64,000 nucleotides of DNA, from contig DGLA01000019.1 of assembly GCA_002387205.1 (NCBI GenBank), forward strand, positions 62,001 through 126,000, given 5' to 3'. Positions within the stretch are counted from its first letter, which is position 1, and the number at the start of each line of letters is the position of its first letter. The DNA comes from Stutzerimonas stutzeri (GTDB taxonomy: Bacteria; Pseudomonadota; Gammaproteobacteria; Pseudomonadales; Pseudomonadaceae). The notes below the pieces were generated by a model that was not told the origin of the DNA, did no database searches, and saw only the letters and a program-made list of their open reading frames with translations. The translations under genes were made by a program, and so were the position numbers. Shown here in pieces: positions 8,309-16,686 of this stretch.

Positions 8309-10012
8309 TTAATCCTTGGTCACCCGGTTGACTTCTTCCAGGCTGGTCACGCCCTGCATGGCTTTTACCAACGCCGATGTACGCAGATCGTTGAAGCCGT
8401 CTTTACGCATCTGGGTGGAAATGTCGATGGAGTTGCCGTCCTCCATGATAATCCTGGCCAGTGCGGGCGTGTTTTTAACCACTTCATAAATACCGACACG
8501 GCCCTTGTATCCACCCTTGCAGTTGTCACAGCCGACCGGCCCGTAGATCTTGAAGGTGCCGATCCTGTCGGCAGGGAAGCCCTCTTCCAGCAGGGCTTCA
8601 CGCGGCAGATCCACTTCCTTCTTGCAGCTGCTGCACAGCTTGCGCGCCAGGCGCTGGGCGATAATCAGGTTGACCGAAGTAGCGATGTTGAAAGCCGCCA
8701 CGCCCATGTTTCGCAAACGGGTCAGGGTTTCTGCCGCGCTGTTGGTGTGCAGCGTGGACATCACCATATGCCCTGTCTGCGCCGCCTTGATGGCGATCTC
8801 GGCGGTCTCCAGGTCGCGGATCTCGCCCACCATGATCACATCCGGGTCCTGACGCAGAAACGCCCTCAGCGCCTGGGAGAAGTCCATGCCCTGACGCGGG
8901 TTGACGTTGACCTGGTTGATCCCCTCAAGGTTAATTTCGACAGGGTCTTCGGCCGTAGAGATGTTCACGTCGACGGTATTGAGGATGTTAAGGCCGGTGT
9001 ACAACGACACTGTCTTTCCCGAGCCGGTGGGGCCCGTCACCAGGATCATGCCCTGCGGTTGCTTGAGGGCATTCATGTACAGCTCTTTCTGATCCTCTTC
9101 ATAGCCCAGCGCATCGATGCCCATCTGCGCGCTGGAGGGGTCGAGAATCCGCATTACGATCTTTTCGCCCCACAGGGTCGGCAGCGTGTTCACGCGAAAG
9201 TCGATGGCCTTGGTCTTGGACAGCTTCATCTTGATCCGGCCATCCTGCGGCTTGCGCCGCTCGGAAATATCCAGCCCGGCCATGACCTTGAGCCGCGCCG
9301 AGATACGCGGCGCCAGCTGGATCGGCGGGCGGGCGACCTCATGGAGAATGCCATCGGTACGCAGGCGCACACGGTAGGCTTTTTCATAGGGCTCGAAATG
9401 CAGGTCGGACGAGCCACCGCGAATGGCATCGAGCAGCATCTTGTTGACGAAACGCACCACAGGGGCGTCGTCAGCAGCTTCTGTGGCCTCCTCGCTCGCG
9501 CCATCATCCGACACCGTCTGGACATCGACGCCGTCCAGATCCACGTCACCCAGCTCTTCCAGGCCGGTCGTAGCGCTCTCGTAAAACTGTTCGATGGCCA
9601 ACCCGAGCTTGTCGTCCTCGACGAGGATCGCCTCGGTCGTCAGCCCGGTGCTGAACTGGATATCCGTGACGGCCTGGTGGTTGGTCGGGTCCGACACCGC
9701 CACGAACAGCTTGTGGCCGCGCTTGATCAGTGGCAGCACCCGATGCTGCCGGGCGAGCTTTTCGGACACTAGGTCCCTGGGCTGGCTCTCCCTGTCCAGC
9801 GCGCTGAGGTCCATATAGGCCACGCCAAACTGGTCGGCCGCAAGCTCCGCAACCGCCCGGCCATTGGCTAGCTTGTTCTGTACCACATAGGTCACCAGCG
9901 ACAGCTTGTTGCGCGCCGCCTGCTGCTGCGCCTGCTGCGCCATGCGCTCATCCAGCAGGCCGGTCAGCACCATCTGCCTGGCAAGGCCGGAAAGGGCCAT
10001 GTTGTCCGTCAT
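8309..10012 (-). CDS. pilB: Type IV pilus assembly ATPase
   Basis: This 567-residue hexameric ATPase powers pilus extension. It has an N-terminal GspE/MshEN domain, then the catalytic core with Walker A GPTGSGKT near residue 328, an Asp box (STAEDPVEI), Walker B (DPDVIMVGEIRD) and a His box (GHMVMSTLHTN). A zinc tetracysteine site (CSSC and CDNC) lies near the C-terminus. The acidic insert around residues 155-180 is unremarkable. The 223-bp gap to pilA carries divergent promoters. Confidence 0.97.
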   Translation of the reverse strand: MTDNMALSGLARQMVLTGLLDERMAQQAQQQAARNKLSLVTYVVQNKLANGRAVAELAADQFGVAYMDLSALDRESQPRDLVSEKLARQHRVLPLIKRGHKLFVAVSDPTNHQAVTDIQFSTGLTTEAILVEDDKLGLAIEQFYESATTGLEELGDVDLDGVDVQTVSDDGASEEATEAADDAPVVRFVNKMLLDAIRGGSSDLHFEPYEKAYRVRLRTDGILHEVARPPIQLAPRISARLKVMAGLDISERRKPQDGRIKMKLSKTKAIDFRVNTLPTLWGEKIVMRILDPSSAQMGIDALGYEEDQKELYMNALKQPQGMILVTGPTGSGKTVSLYTGLNILNTVDVNISTAEDPVEINLEGINQVNVNPRQGMDFSQALRAFLRQDPDVIMVGEIRDLETAEIAIKAAQTGHMVMSTLHTNSAAETLTRLRNMGVAAFNIATSVNLIIAQRLARKLCSSCKKEVDLPREALLEEGFPADRIGTFKIYGPVGCDNCKGGYKGRVGIYEVVKNTPALARIIMEDGNSIDISTQMRKDGFNDLRTSALVKAMQGVTSLEEVNRVTKD

Positions 10013-10174
10013 GGGCGTGATTCTCCCGTATTATCCCCGCCTTATAGCGCAGATAAGCGAGAGAGCCAAACGGCGTCAGACCGGGTGACGATATTTGTCA
10101 CAAGGGCGCGAAACGAGGCAGCGTGCATGGTTCACAAAGGGGCTGCAGGCTACGTTCCGCGCGGGGTCGAGAAG

Positions 10175-10191
10175 TTGGCACGGCGGCTGCA
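10175..10191 (+). promoter_or_regulatory. Sigma-54 promoter for pilA
   Basis: TTGGCACGGCGGCTGCA contains the conserved -24 GG and -12 GC with exactly ten bases between them. TGGCACG matches the -24 consensus completely and CTGC is one base off TTGC. It lies 46 bases before the pilA ATG. In Pseudomonas, pilA is known to be transcribed by RpoN with the PilSR two-component system; the rpoN gene is in this window at about 29 kb, while pilSR is not. Confidence 0.85.
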
Positions 10192-10236
10192 GTAGGGATA
10201 GCAGGCTCAACGCCTGAACTTTTCAAGGAGAAACAC

Positions 10237-10728
10237 ATGAAAGCTCAGATGCAAAAAGGTTTTACCCTGATTGAATTGATGATCGTTGTGGCGATTATCG
10301 GGATTTTGGCTGCGGTGGCGTTGCCGGCTTATCAGGATTACTCCGTACGTGCGAAAGTTTCCGAAGTAGTGCTGGCTGCATCTTCCTGCCGCACTAGTAT
10401 CTCGGAAGCCATTACCTCTGCGGGAAAAGCTGACATCAGTGCTGACCTGCCGAAAGCATGTACTACGCAAGCTAGTAAGTTCGTAACGTCGGTAGCCGGT
10501 GATGCAAATGGCATGATTACAGTTGTCGCAAATCATGCGAACCTGAGCCAACTCACATCGAGCACAAATACTCTGACACTGGTACCTATGCAAACTACAA
10601 CTACGGCGTTTGTCGGCACGACCGATGGCGGGAAGACCATCAATGGCTGGAGATGCGGATCTACCACGGACGGCACCACCATCCCCGACAAGTATCTTCC
10701 TGCCTCTTGCCGCGGCACCTATCCATAA
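10237..10728 (+). CDS. pilA: Type IV major pilin precursor
   Basis: The 163-residue prepilin has a short basic leader MKAQMQKG, cleaved by PilD before FTLIELM. A hydrophobic assembly helix follows, with the conserved glutamate at mature position 5. The mature protein is about 155 residues. Four cysteines occur, two in the first half (ASSC, KAC) and two at the C-terminus (GWRC, PASC). The last pair fits the classic pilin disulfide loop. The start is fixed by AAGGAG seven bases upstream. The variable middle is threonine- and serine-rich and appears less GC-rich than neighbouring genes, as is common for pilin alleles. Confidence 0.95.
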   Translation: MKAQMQKGFTLIELMIVVAIIGILAAVALPAYQDYSVRAKVSEVVLAASSCRTSISEAITSAGKADISADLPKACTTQASKFVTSVAGDANGMITVVANHANLSQLTSSTNTLTLVPMQTTTTAFVGTTDGGKTINGWRCGSTTDGTTIPDKYLPASCRGTYP

Positions 10729-11015
10729 CACGGTAAGGCGGATCAATTCGTAAGATGGATTAGCGAAGCGTAATCCGTCATTCATTGCGAACCTACTGTA
10801 CCCGCCACTGCAAACCAAACGCCTCGCCTTCGTGCGGGGCGTTTTGCTGTGTGGCCACTGCGGTACGGCGGATCGCTTTTTGTGGTTGCCGCGGTATGGG
10901 TCACGTCTCGGCCAATCACCACCCTCGCCCCGACCCTCCCGAACGTCGGAATACGCCTTCGGCTAATCCAACCTACGGTGGCTGGGCATCTGGTTCTCGT
11001 GATGGAACGTCTAAC
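10729..11015. repeat. Intergenic repeat cluster downstream of pilA
   Basis: This gene-free stretch holds two related imperfect palindromes, GGATTAGCGAAGCGTAATCC at 10757-10776 and a variant at 10948-10969 that reads GGATTAGCC..GGCGTATTCC on the minus strand. It also holds a 14-bp direct repeat (CGGTAAGGCGGATC at 10731-10744, one base different at 10861-10874) and the pilA terminator. The palindromes look like a REP-type dispersed element. No transposase is present. Confidence 0.7.
10817..10845 (+). terminator. Probable pilA terminator
   Basis: AAACGCC and GGCGTTT form an inverted repeat around a GC-rich loop and are followed by a short T run. It lies about 90 bases after the pilA stop. The stem is modest, and the A and T flanks could let it work in both directions. 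Confidence 0.6.
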
Positions 11016-11042
11016 AAAAACGCCCTGCATTAGCAGGGCGTC
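11016..11042 (-). terminator. Terminator of the cysD-cysNC operon
   Basis: Read on the minus strand, ACGCCCTGC and GCAGGGCGT pair around a short TAAT loop and run directly into TTTTT. It begins about 20 bases after the cysNC stop. This is a canonical Rho-independent terminator. Confidence 0.9.
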
Positions 11043-11062
11043 GGGTGACTCACGTCGCTAGG

Positions 11063-12961
11063 TTAGATGGCGCCGCGCTTGCGCAGCAGGTCGATAACCT
11101 GCCTGGCACCCTCTTCCACGGTCAGCGACTCGGTGTCGATGACGAGGTCGGCGTTGCCCGGCACATCGTAAGGGAAGGATTCGCCCGGAATGTTATCTCC
11201 GCCTGCCGCGTACAACCCTTGCGGGTCGCGCTGCTGACAGGCCTGCGGGGACGCCTGGACGTAGACGGTGATGGCCCGGTCGTTGCCGATGAGCGCCTTG
11301 GCCTGTTCACGGCCTTCGGCATCGGGTGCGACGAAGGCTGCCAGGGTCAGCAGACCGGCCTCGTTGAACTGACGCGCGACCTGGGCGGCGCGGCGCCAGT
11401 TCTCGGTGCGACCGGCGCGGTCCTGCGGCAGGCCCTTGTTCAGGTCGTGACGCAGGTTCTGGCCGTCCAGTACATAGACCGCACGGCCCATATCGAACAG
11501 CTTGCGCTCGACCGCATAAGCCAGGGTGCTCTTGCCGGCGCCGGAGAGGCCGGTGAACAGCACGGTGGCCGGCTGCTGGCCGAAACGGGTCGCGCGCTCC
11601 TCGGTGGAAACATGCGCGAGCGCGCCGTGATGACCCGAAGAACCATGACTGACCGGGTCAGCGATGATCATGCCCGCGCCAACGGTGCCGTTGGTGAGGC
11701 GGTCGATGACGATGAAGGACCCGGTAGTACGGTTCTGTGCATAGCCGTCCAGCGCGATCGGCGCGTCGAGGCTGACCTTGACTCGGCCAATCTCGTTCAG
11801 GGCCAGGCTGCTGGCCGAGCCATGTTCGAGAGTATTCACATCGACCCGATGGGTAATGCTGGCGATGGAGCCCGGTACATAGCTGGTGGCGCGCTTGATG
11901 TCGTATTTCTTGCCGGGCAGCATCGGCTCTTCGGCCATCCAAACCAGCATGGCGTCGAAACCGTCCGTGATGCGTGGCTGGTTATCGGCATGCACCAGCA
12001 TGTCGCCGCGGGAGACGTCGATCTCGTCTTCCAGGGTGAGCGTAATGGCTTCGCCCGGGGTCGCCTGCTCCAGTTCGCCGTCATAGGTGACGATGGACTT
12101 GACCGTGCTGCGCTTACCCGACGGCAGCACAACCACTTCGTCGCCCTTGCGCACGATGCCGCTGGCCAGCGTGCCGGCAAAGCCGCGGAAGTTGAGATTG
12201 GGGCGATTGACGTACTGCACCGGGAAGCGAAGGTCGTCGAAGTTGCGATCGCCGGCGATCTCGACGCTTTCGAGTATCTCCATCAGTGACTGGCCTTCGT
12301 ACCAGGGCGCACGCTCGGAGCGATTGACCACATTGTCGCCCTTGAGCGCGGACATCGGCACAAAGTGCAGCGACGACGGCTTGAGCTCGATACGTTCGGC
12401 AAAGGCCAGGTAATCGGCCTTGATGCGCTCGAACACCTGCTCGTCGAAGTCCATCAGATCCATCTTGTTGATGGCCACGACGATGTGCTTGATGCCCAGC
12501 AGCGAGGTGATGAAGCTGTGGCGCTTGGTCTGGGTCTGCACGCCATAGCGCGCGTCGACCAGGATGATCGCCAGGTCGCAGGTGGACGCGCCGGTGGCCA
12601 TGTTGCGCGTGTACTGCTCATGACCGGGGGTGTCGGCGATGATGAATTTGCGCTTGGCAGTGGAGAAATAGCGGTAGGCGACATCGATGGTGATGCCCTG
12701 CTCGCGCTCGGCCTGCAGACCATCGACCAGCAGCGCCAGGTCGACATCGTCGCCCGTGGTGCCGGATTTCTTCGAATCGCGGGTGATGGCTTCGAGGTGA
12801 TCTTCGTAGATCATCTTCGAGTCATGCAGCAGGCGCCCGATCAGGGTGCTCTTCCCGTCATCGACGTTGCCGCAGGTGAGAAAGCGCAGCAGCTCTTTGC
12901 GCTCGTGCTGGGCCAGGTAGGCGAGGATATCGGCGGAAATAAGGTCGGATTGGTGGCTCAT
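11063..12961 (-). CDS. cysNC: Bifunctional sulfate adenylyltransferase subunit 1 / APS kinase
   Basis: This 632-residue fusion joins the GTPase subunit of ATP sulfurylase (CysN) to APS kinase (CysC). The GTPase part has GNVDDGKST near residue 31, the DTPGHEQYTRN switch, and NKMDLMD, followed by EF-Tu-like beta-barrel domains. The kinase part begins around residue 460 with the P-loop FTGLSGAGKST. With CysD it converts sulfate to APS and then PAPS for assimilation. The fused form is standard in Pseudomonas. The ribosome-binding GGAG overlaps the edge of a heptanucleotide array. Confidence 0.97.
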   Translation of the reverse strand: MSHQSDLISADILAYLAQHERKELLRFLTCGNVDDGKSTLIGRLLHDSKMIYEDHLEAITRDSKKSGTTGDDVDLALLVDGLQAEREQGITIDVAYRYFSTAKRKFIIADTPGHEQYTRNMATGASTCDLAIILVDARYGVQTQTKRHSFITSLLGIKHIVVAINKMDLMDFDEQVFERIKADYLAFAERIELKPSSLHFVPMSALKGDNVVNRSERAPWYEGQSLMEILESVEIAGDRNFDDLRFPVQYVNRPNLNFRGFAGTLASGIVRKGDEVVVLPSGKRSTVKSIVTYDGELEQATPGEAITLTLEDEIDVSRGDMLVHADNQPRITDGFDAMLVWMAEEPMLPGKKYDIKRATSYVPGSIASITHRVDVNTLEHGSASSLALNEIGRVKVSLDAPIALDGYAQNRTTGSFIVIDRLTNGTVGAGMIIADPVSHGSSGHHGALAHVSTEERATRFGQQPATVLFTGLSGAGKSTLAYAVERKLFDMGRAVYVLDGQNLRHDLNKGLPQDRAGRTENWRRAAQVARQFNEAGLLTLAAFVAPDAEGREQAKALIGNDRAITVYVQASPQACQQRDPQGLYAAGGDNIPGESFPYDVPGNADLVIDTESLTVEEGARQVIDLLRKRGAI

Positions 12962-12972
12962 TGCATTCTCCG

Positions 12973-13001
12973 AGCTGGAAGCTGGAAGCTGGGAGCTGGA
13001 A
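12973..13001. repeat. Short heptanucleotide array before cysNC
   Basis: About four units of GGAAGCT on the plus strand, one of them varied to GGGAGCT. It starts 12 bases upstream of the cysNC start. It is followed by AGTAATAGC, a 9-base word also found in inverted orientation next to the array at 13406-13433 on the other side of the four-helix-bundle gene. Confidence 0.85.
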
Positions 13002-13036
13002 GTAATAGCCCCTCACATCAGCAGCATGCTCTGCTA

Positions 13037-13381
13037 TCAGTCTTTACGAATGGTTTGAATCAAGCTGGACAGCATGGCGGCGATTTCACGGGTCTCCTGA
13101 ATGCTCGGCCTTGCAAACTCTTCAGTAACGAAACCTGCCTCGCGACCGATATAAAGTTGCGTTCGCAGTTCCGCACAGGACCCTTTGGCAATCAGTAAAA
13201 ACCGGACCTTTTCCTTCGCTCCTTCCCTACTCATGCCTTCGGCAATATTGCTGGGAATTGATAAGCCTGAGCGGGTGATCTGGTCTTTGAAGCCTAACTC
13301 ACGAGAACCACTCAGCTGCCGATACAAATCTACCGACAGCCTTGCCGATCGCTTCCATACATCTAACTTTTCGAAATCCAT
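13037..13381 (-). CDS. Four-helix bundle protein (IVS / S23-like family)
   Basis: This 114-residue protein begins MDFEKLDVWKRSARLSVDLY and contains RSGLSIPSNIAEGMSR and a FLLIAKGSCAELRTQL segment. These are hallmarks of the four-helix bundle family first seen in 23S rRNA intervening sequences and now known as stand-alone genes. The function is unknown; a pentameric helical fold is described for relatives. I chose the ATG at 13381 because GGAG lies six bases upstream. It interrupts the usual cysD-cysNC pairing on the same strand and is bracketed by heptanucleotide arrays, which suggests a later insertion. There is no rRNA nearby. Confidence 0.85.
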   Translation of the reverse strand: MDFEKLDVWKRSARLSVDLYRQLSGSRELGFKDQITRSGLSIPSNIAEGMSREGAKEKVRFLLIAKGSCAELRTQLYIGREAGFVTEEFARPSIQETREIAAMLSSLIQTIRKD

Positions 13382-13405
13382 ACAGCACTCCATGCTGCTT
13401 TCACT

Positions 13406-13433
13406 TCAAGCTTCCTGCTTCAAGCTTCCAGCT
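13406..13433. repeat. Short heptanucleotide array after cysD
   Basis: Roughly four degenerate units (TCAAGCT, TCCTGCT, TCAAGCT, TCCAGCT) of the complement-type heptad. It lies eight bases beyond the cysD stop and ends in CTATTACT. It is inverted relative to the array at 12973-13001. Confidence 0.75.
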
Positions 13434-13441
13434 ATTACTCG

Positions 13442-14359
13442 TTAAAAATACCCCTGCCGCTTTTTCTCCTCCATGGAACCTGCGCCATCGTGATCGATGA
13501 CGCGGCCCTGGCGTTCGGAGGTACGGGTCAGGAGCATTTCCTGGATGATTTCCGGCAGGCTGGTGGCGGTGGATTCCACGGCGCCGGTCAGCGGGTAGCA
13601 GCCGAGAGTACGGAAGCGGACCATGCGCTTCTCGATGCGTGCTTTTTCCTCATCGGTGAGGTGCTCGAGGATGCGCTCGTCATCGATCATGATCAGGGTG
13701 CCGTTCTTTTCGATGACGTCGCGCTCGGCGGCGAAGTACAACGGCACGATCGGGATCTGTTCCAGATAGATGTACTGCCAGATATCCAGCTCGGTCCAGT
13801 TCGACAGGGGGAAGACGCGGATGGACTCGCCCTTCTTCACGTTACCGTTGTAGACGTTCCAGAGCTCTGGACGCTGGTTCTTCGGGTCCCAGCGATGCTT
13901 GCTGTCACGGAAGGAGTAGACACGCTCCTTCGCACGGGATTTCTCTTCGTCGCGGCGGGCGCCGCCGAACGCGGCGTCGAAGCCGTGCTTGTCGAGGGCC
14001 TGCTTGAGGCCTTCGGTCTTCATGATGTCGGTGTGCTTGGCGCTGCCGTGGGTGAACGGATTAATGTTCTGCGCCACGCCATCCGGGTTGATATGGGTGA
14101 TCAGGTCCAGATCCATCTCGGTGACCATCTTCTCGCGGAAGCGGTACATCTCCTGGAATTTCCAGCGCGTATCGACGTGCATCACCGGGAACGGCAGGCG
14201 GCCGGGGAAAAACGCCTTGCGTGCCAGATGCAGCATCACGGCGGAATCCTTGCCGATGGAATAGAGCATCACCGGATTGTCGAACTCGGCGGCCACCTCA
14301 CGGATGATGTGGATGCTTTCCGCCTCCAGCTCTTTCAGATGCGTCAGTTTGTCGACCAT
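13442..14359 (-). CDS. cysD: Sulfate adenylyltransferase subunit 2
   Basis: This 305-residue PP-loop ATP pyrophosphatase is the catalytic subunit of ATP sulfurylase. The modified PP-loop is YSIGKDSAVMLHL near residues 33-45, followed by HVDTRWKFQEMYRFR and the conserved GGARRDEEKSRAKER region. The last residues (KKRQGYF) are the usual end. CysN supplies GTPase energy. The partner cysNC lies 480 bases downstream on the same strand, beyond the four-helix-bundle gene. Regulation by CysB is expected from the family, but I could not define a binding site. Confidence 0.97.
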   Translation of the reverse strand: MVDKLTHLKELEAESIHIIREVAAEFDNPVMLYSIGKDSAVMLHLARKAFFPGRLPFPVMHVDTRWKFQEMYRFREKMVTEMDLDLITHINPDGVAQNINPFTHGSAKHTDIMKTEGLKQALDKHGFDAAFGGARRDEEKSRAKERVYSFRDSKHRWDPKNQRPELWNVYNGNVKKGESIRVFPLSNWTELDIWQYIYLEQIPIVPLYFAAERDVIEKNGTLIMIDDERILEHLTDEEKARIEKRMVRFRTLGCYPLTGAVESTATSLPEIIQEMLLTRTSERQGRVIDHDGAGSMEEKKRQGYF

Positions 14360-14525
14360 GGCTACTCACGATTTGGCAGATGGACGGCCGGCAGGCCGGA
14401 ACGAGGGCGCCACTTTAACACGGCATTAACTTCTAATCAGGCGGCTGGTTAGATCTAAATGCTCTAGGTTTATGCCGCCCGGATTTCCTGGGGCAACGCT
14501 GCAAACAGCCTTGCGGCAGGTGTGC

Positions 14526-15284
14526 TCAGGCCGGATTCGGACAATCGATAAATTGATGCTCGACCGCGAATCGACTGGCCAGATAGTCACCGAGGGCCTG
14601 GACACCGTAACGCTCGGTGGCGTGGTGGCCTGCGGCAAAAAAGCTCAGCCCGTTCTCCTGTGCGATGTGGGCCGTGGGCTCCGATATTTCGCCGGTCAGA
14701 TAGGCATCGACACCTGCAGCAACCGCCTGCTCGATGTAGCCCTGGGCGCCGCCGGTGCACCAGGCGATTCGCCGGATCGGCCGGTCACCGTCCACCATCA
14801 CGGGTTCACGCCCGAGTGCCGTCTGGACCCGCTGCGCGAATTCGAGAGGCAGCAGCGGCACGACAAGCGAGCCGACAAGGCCGACCGAACGAGGGTTGTC
14901 CGGTTCCAGTGCGCTTTCGACGGTCAGCCCGAGCAGCCGGGCCAACTGCACGTTGTTGCCCACTTCCGGATGGACATCCAGGGGAAGGTGATAGGCCAGC
15001 AGGCTGATGTCGTGGGTCAGCAGGGTCTTCAACCGGCGCTGCTTCATGCCGACTACACGCGGGTCTTCGTTCTTCCAGAAATAACCATGGTGCACCAGCA
15101 CCAGATCGGCACGCGCCTCGACAGCGGCATCCAGCAGCGCCTGGCTTGCGGTCACGCCACTGACGATCCGGCTCACCTGAGGCCGACCTTCGACCTGCAG
15201 GCCGTTCGGGCAGTAATCAGCGATCTTCGCAGCATTCAGGTAGCGATCGGCTTCCTGAACCAGGGTGGTCAACGCAACAGCCAT
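14526..15284 (-). CDS. Nif3-like dinuclear metal centre protein
   Basis: This 252-residue protein belongs to the Nif3/YbgI family, which forms a toroidal hexamer with a two-metal site. Metal ligands are visible as LVHHGYFW near residue 62, LAYHLPLDVHPE near residue 96, and the C-terminal FFAAGHHATERYG. Its role is not settled; GTP cyclohydrolase-like and metal-chaperone functions have been suggested for relatives. It lies divergent from algW with 194 bp between the two starts. Confidence 0.9.
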   Translation of the reverse strand: MAVALTTLVQEADRYLNAAKIADYCPNGLQVEGRPQVSRIVSGVTASQALLDAAVEARADLVLVHHGYFWKNEDPRVVGMKQRRLKTLLTHDISLLAYHLPLDVHPEVGNNVQLARLLGLTVESALEPDNPRSVGLVGSLVVPLLPLEFAQRVQTALGREPVMVDGDRPIRRIAWCTGGAQGYIEQAVAAGVDAYLTGEISEPTAHIAQENGLSFFAAGHHATERYGVQALGDYLASRFAVEHQFIDCPNPA

Positions 15285-15478
15285 GCACAGTCCTCGGGTG
15301 ATCGGAGCAGGATTGCAGCACCACAGCGGTCGGCTGAACGCAACCGGATTAAGCCGGCCATGGGATCAGGTTCAGATTCGGCATCTGCGACGCTGCAATT
15401 CGTCTCCAGCTTCGTATAATGCCGCCACCTTAAGGGGGCGTTAGCCCCCTCGCAACCTGCCCGGATCTCTGAATCGCG

Positions 15479-16636
15479 ATGATCAATGCCCTGCGTTTTC
15501 TCGGCTGGCCGCTGCTGGTGGGCCTGCTTGTGGCCCTGCTGATCATTCAACGCTACCCGCACCTGGTTGGCATGGGCACCGAGCCGGAATACACGTTGCG
15601 GCAAACGCCGCTGGTGGGCATCCCGCAACAGGGGCCCTATTCCTATGCCAATGCGGTCAGCGGCGCGGCGCCAGCGGTGGCCAATCTCTACACCACCAAG
15701 GTCATCGACAGCTCGACCGAAAAGCCGATGCTCAAGGACGACCCGCTGTTTCAACGGTTTTTCGGCGACAACCTGCCGCGTCAGCGGCGCATGGAGTCAA
15801 GCCTGGGTTCGGCGGTGATCATGAGCCCGGAAGGCTACCTGCTGACCAACAACCACGTCACCGCCAACGCGGAACAGATCGTCGTGGCCTTGCGCGACGG
15901 CCGCGAAACCCTAGCCCGGGTGATCGGTAGCGACCCGGAAACAGACCTGGCGGTATTGAAGATCGACCTGGCCGACCTGCCTGCCATCACCATCGGTCGC
16001 TCCGACAGCATCCGCATCGGCGATGTGACGCTGGCGATCGGCAACCCGTTCGGCGTTGGCCAGACCGTGACCATGGGCATTATCAGTGCCACCGGGCGCA
16101 ACCAGCTGGGCCTCAACACCTACGAGGACTTCATCCAGACCGACGCGGCGATCAACCGTGGGAACTCAGGGGGCGCGCTGGTGGACACCGCCGGCCATCT
16201 GATCGGCATCAACACGGCGATCATTTCCGAATCCGGCGGCTCGCAGGGCATCGGTTTCGCGATCCCGGTAAAGCTGGCCATGGAGGTGATGAAATCCATT
16301 ATCGAGCATGGCCAGGTGATCCGCGGCTGGCTTGGAGTGGAAGTGCAGTCGCTGACCCAGGAACTGGCAGAGTCGTTCGGACAGGCCGGGCGGCCCGGGA
16401 TCGTGGTAGCCGGCGTCTATCGGGACGGCCCCGCTGCACGCGCCGGCCTGCAACCGGGCGATCTGATCCTCAGCATCGATGGCCAGCAGGCACTCGACGG
16501 TCGCAGCTCGATGAACCAGGTCGCGCGCGTGCGGCCTGGCGACAAGATCGACATCGACATCCTGCGCAACGGCAAGCCGCTGACCCTGACCGCCGAAGTC
16601 GGCATGCGTCCGCTGGTGGAAAACAGTCCGCAGTGA
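15479..16636 (+). CDS. algW: Periplasmic serine protease AlgW (DegS-like)
   Basis: This 385-residue protein has one N-terminal membrane anchor (residues 7-25), a trypsin-like domain and a single C-terminal PDZ domain. The catalytic triad is H126 (NNHVTAN), D156 (ETDLAVL) and S230 (GNSGGAL). In Pseudomonas, AlgW cleaves the anti-sigma factor MucA when misfolded outer-membrane proteins bind the PDZ domain, releasing AlgU. The single PDZ and membrane anchor favour a DegS-type over a DegP-type protease. It is a single gene ending in a terminator shared with hisC. Confidence 0.95.
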   Translation: MINALRFLGWPLLVGLLVALLIIQRYPHLVGMGTEPEYTLRQTPLVGIPQQGPYSYANAVSGAAPAVANLYTTKVIDSSTEKPMLKDDPLFQRFFGDNLPRQRRMESSLGSAVIMSPEGYLLTNNHVTANAEQIVVALRDGRETLARVIGSDPETDLAVLKIDLADLPAITIGRSDSIRIGDVTLAIGNPFGVGQTVTMGIISATGRNQLGLNTYEDFIQTDAAINRGNSGGALVDTAGHLIGINTAIISESGGSQGIGFAIPVKLAMEVMKSIIEHGQVIRGWLGVEVQSLTQELAESFGQAGRPGIVVAGVYRDGPAARAGLQPGDLILSIDGQQALDGRSSMNQVARVRPGDKIDIDILRNGKPLTLTAEVGMRPLVENSPQ

Positions 16637-16643
16637 CAGACGA

Positions 16644-16676
16644 GAGGCGCAGTACCCGGACGGGTATCAGCGCCTC
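16644..16676. terminator. Bidirectional terminator between algW and hisC
   Basis: A long inverted repeat pairs GAGGCGC with GCGCCTC and continues inward through GTACCC/GGGTAT. A short T run follows on the plus strand. It lies between the convergent ends of algW (16636) and hisC (16687), so it probably serves both. Confidence 0.75.
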
Positions 16677-16686
16677 TTTAGCGTAG

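Noticed and set aside
7844..9772. A 642-codon open frame antisense to pilB
   Set aside because: pilB has all ATPase motifs in the other strand. The antisense product matches no family and lacks a start signal.
13037..13381. Four-helix bundle gene as part of an rRNA intervening sequence
   Set aside because: There is no 23S rRNA sequence around it; both flanking genes encode sulfate-activation proteins.
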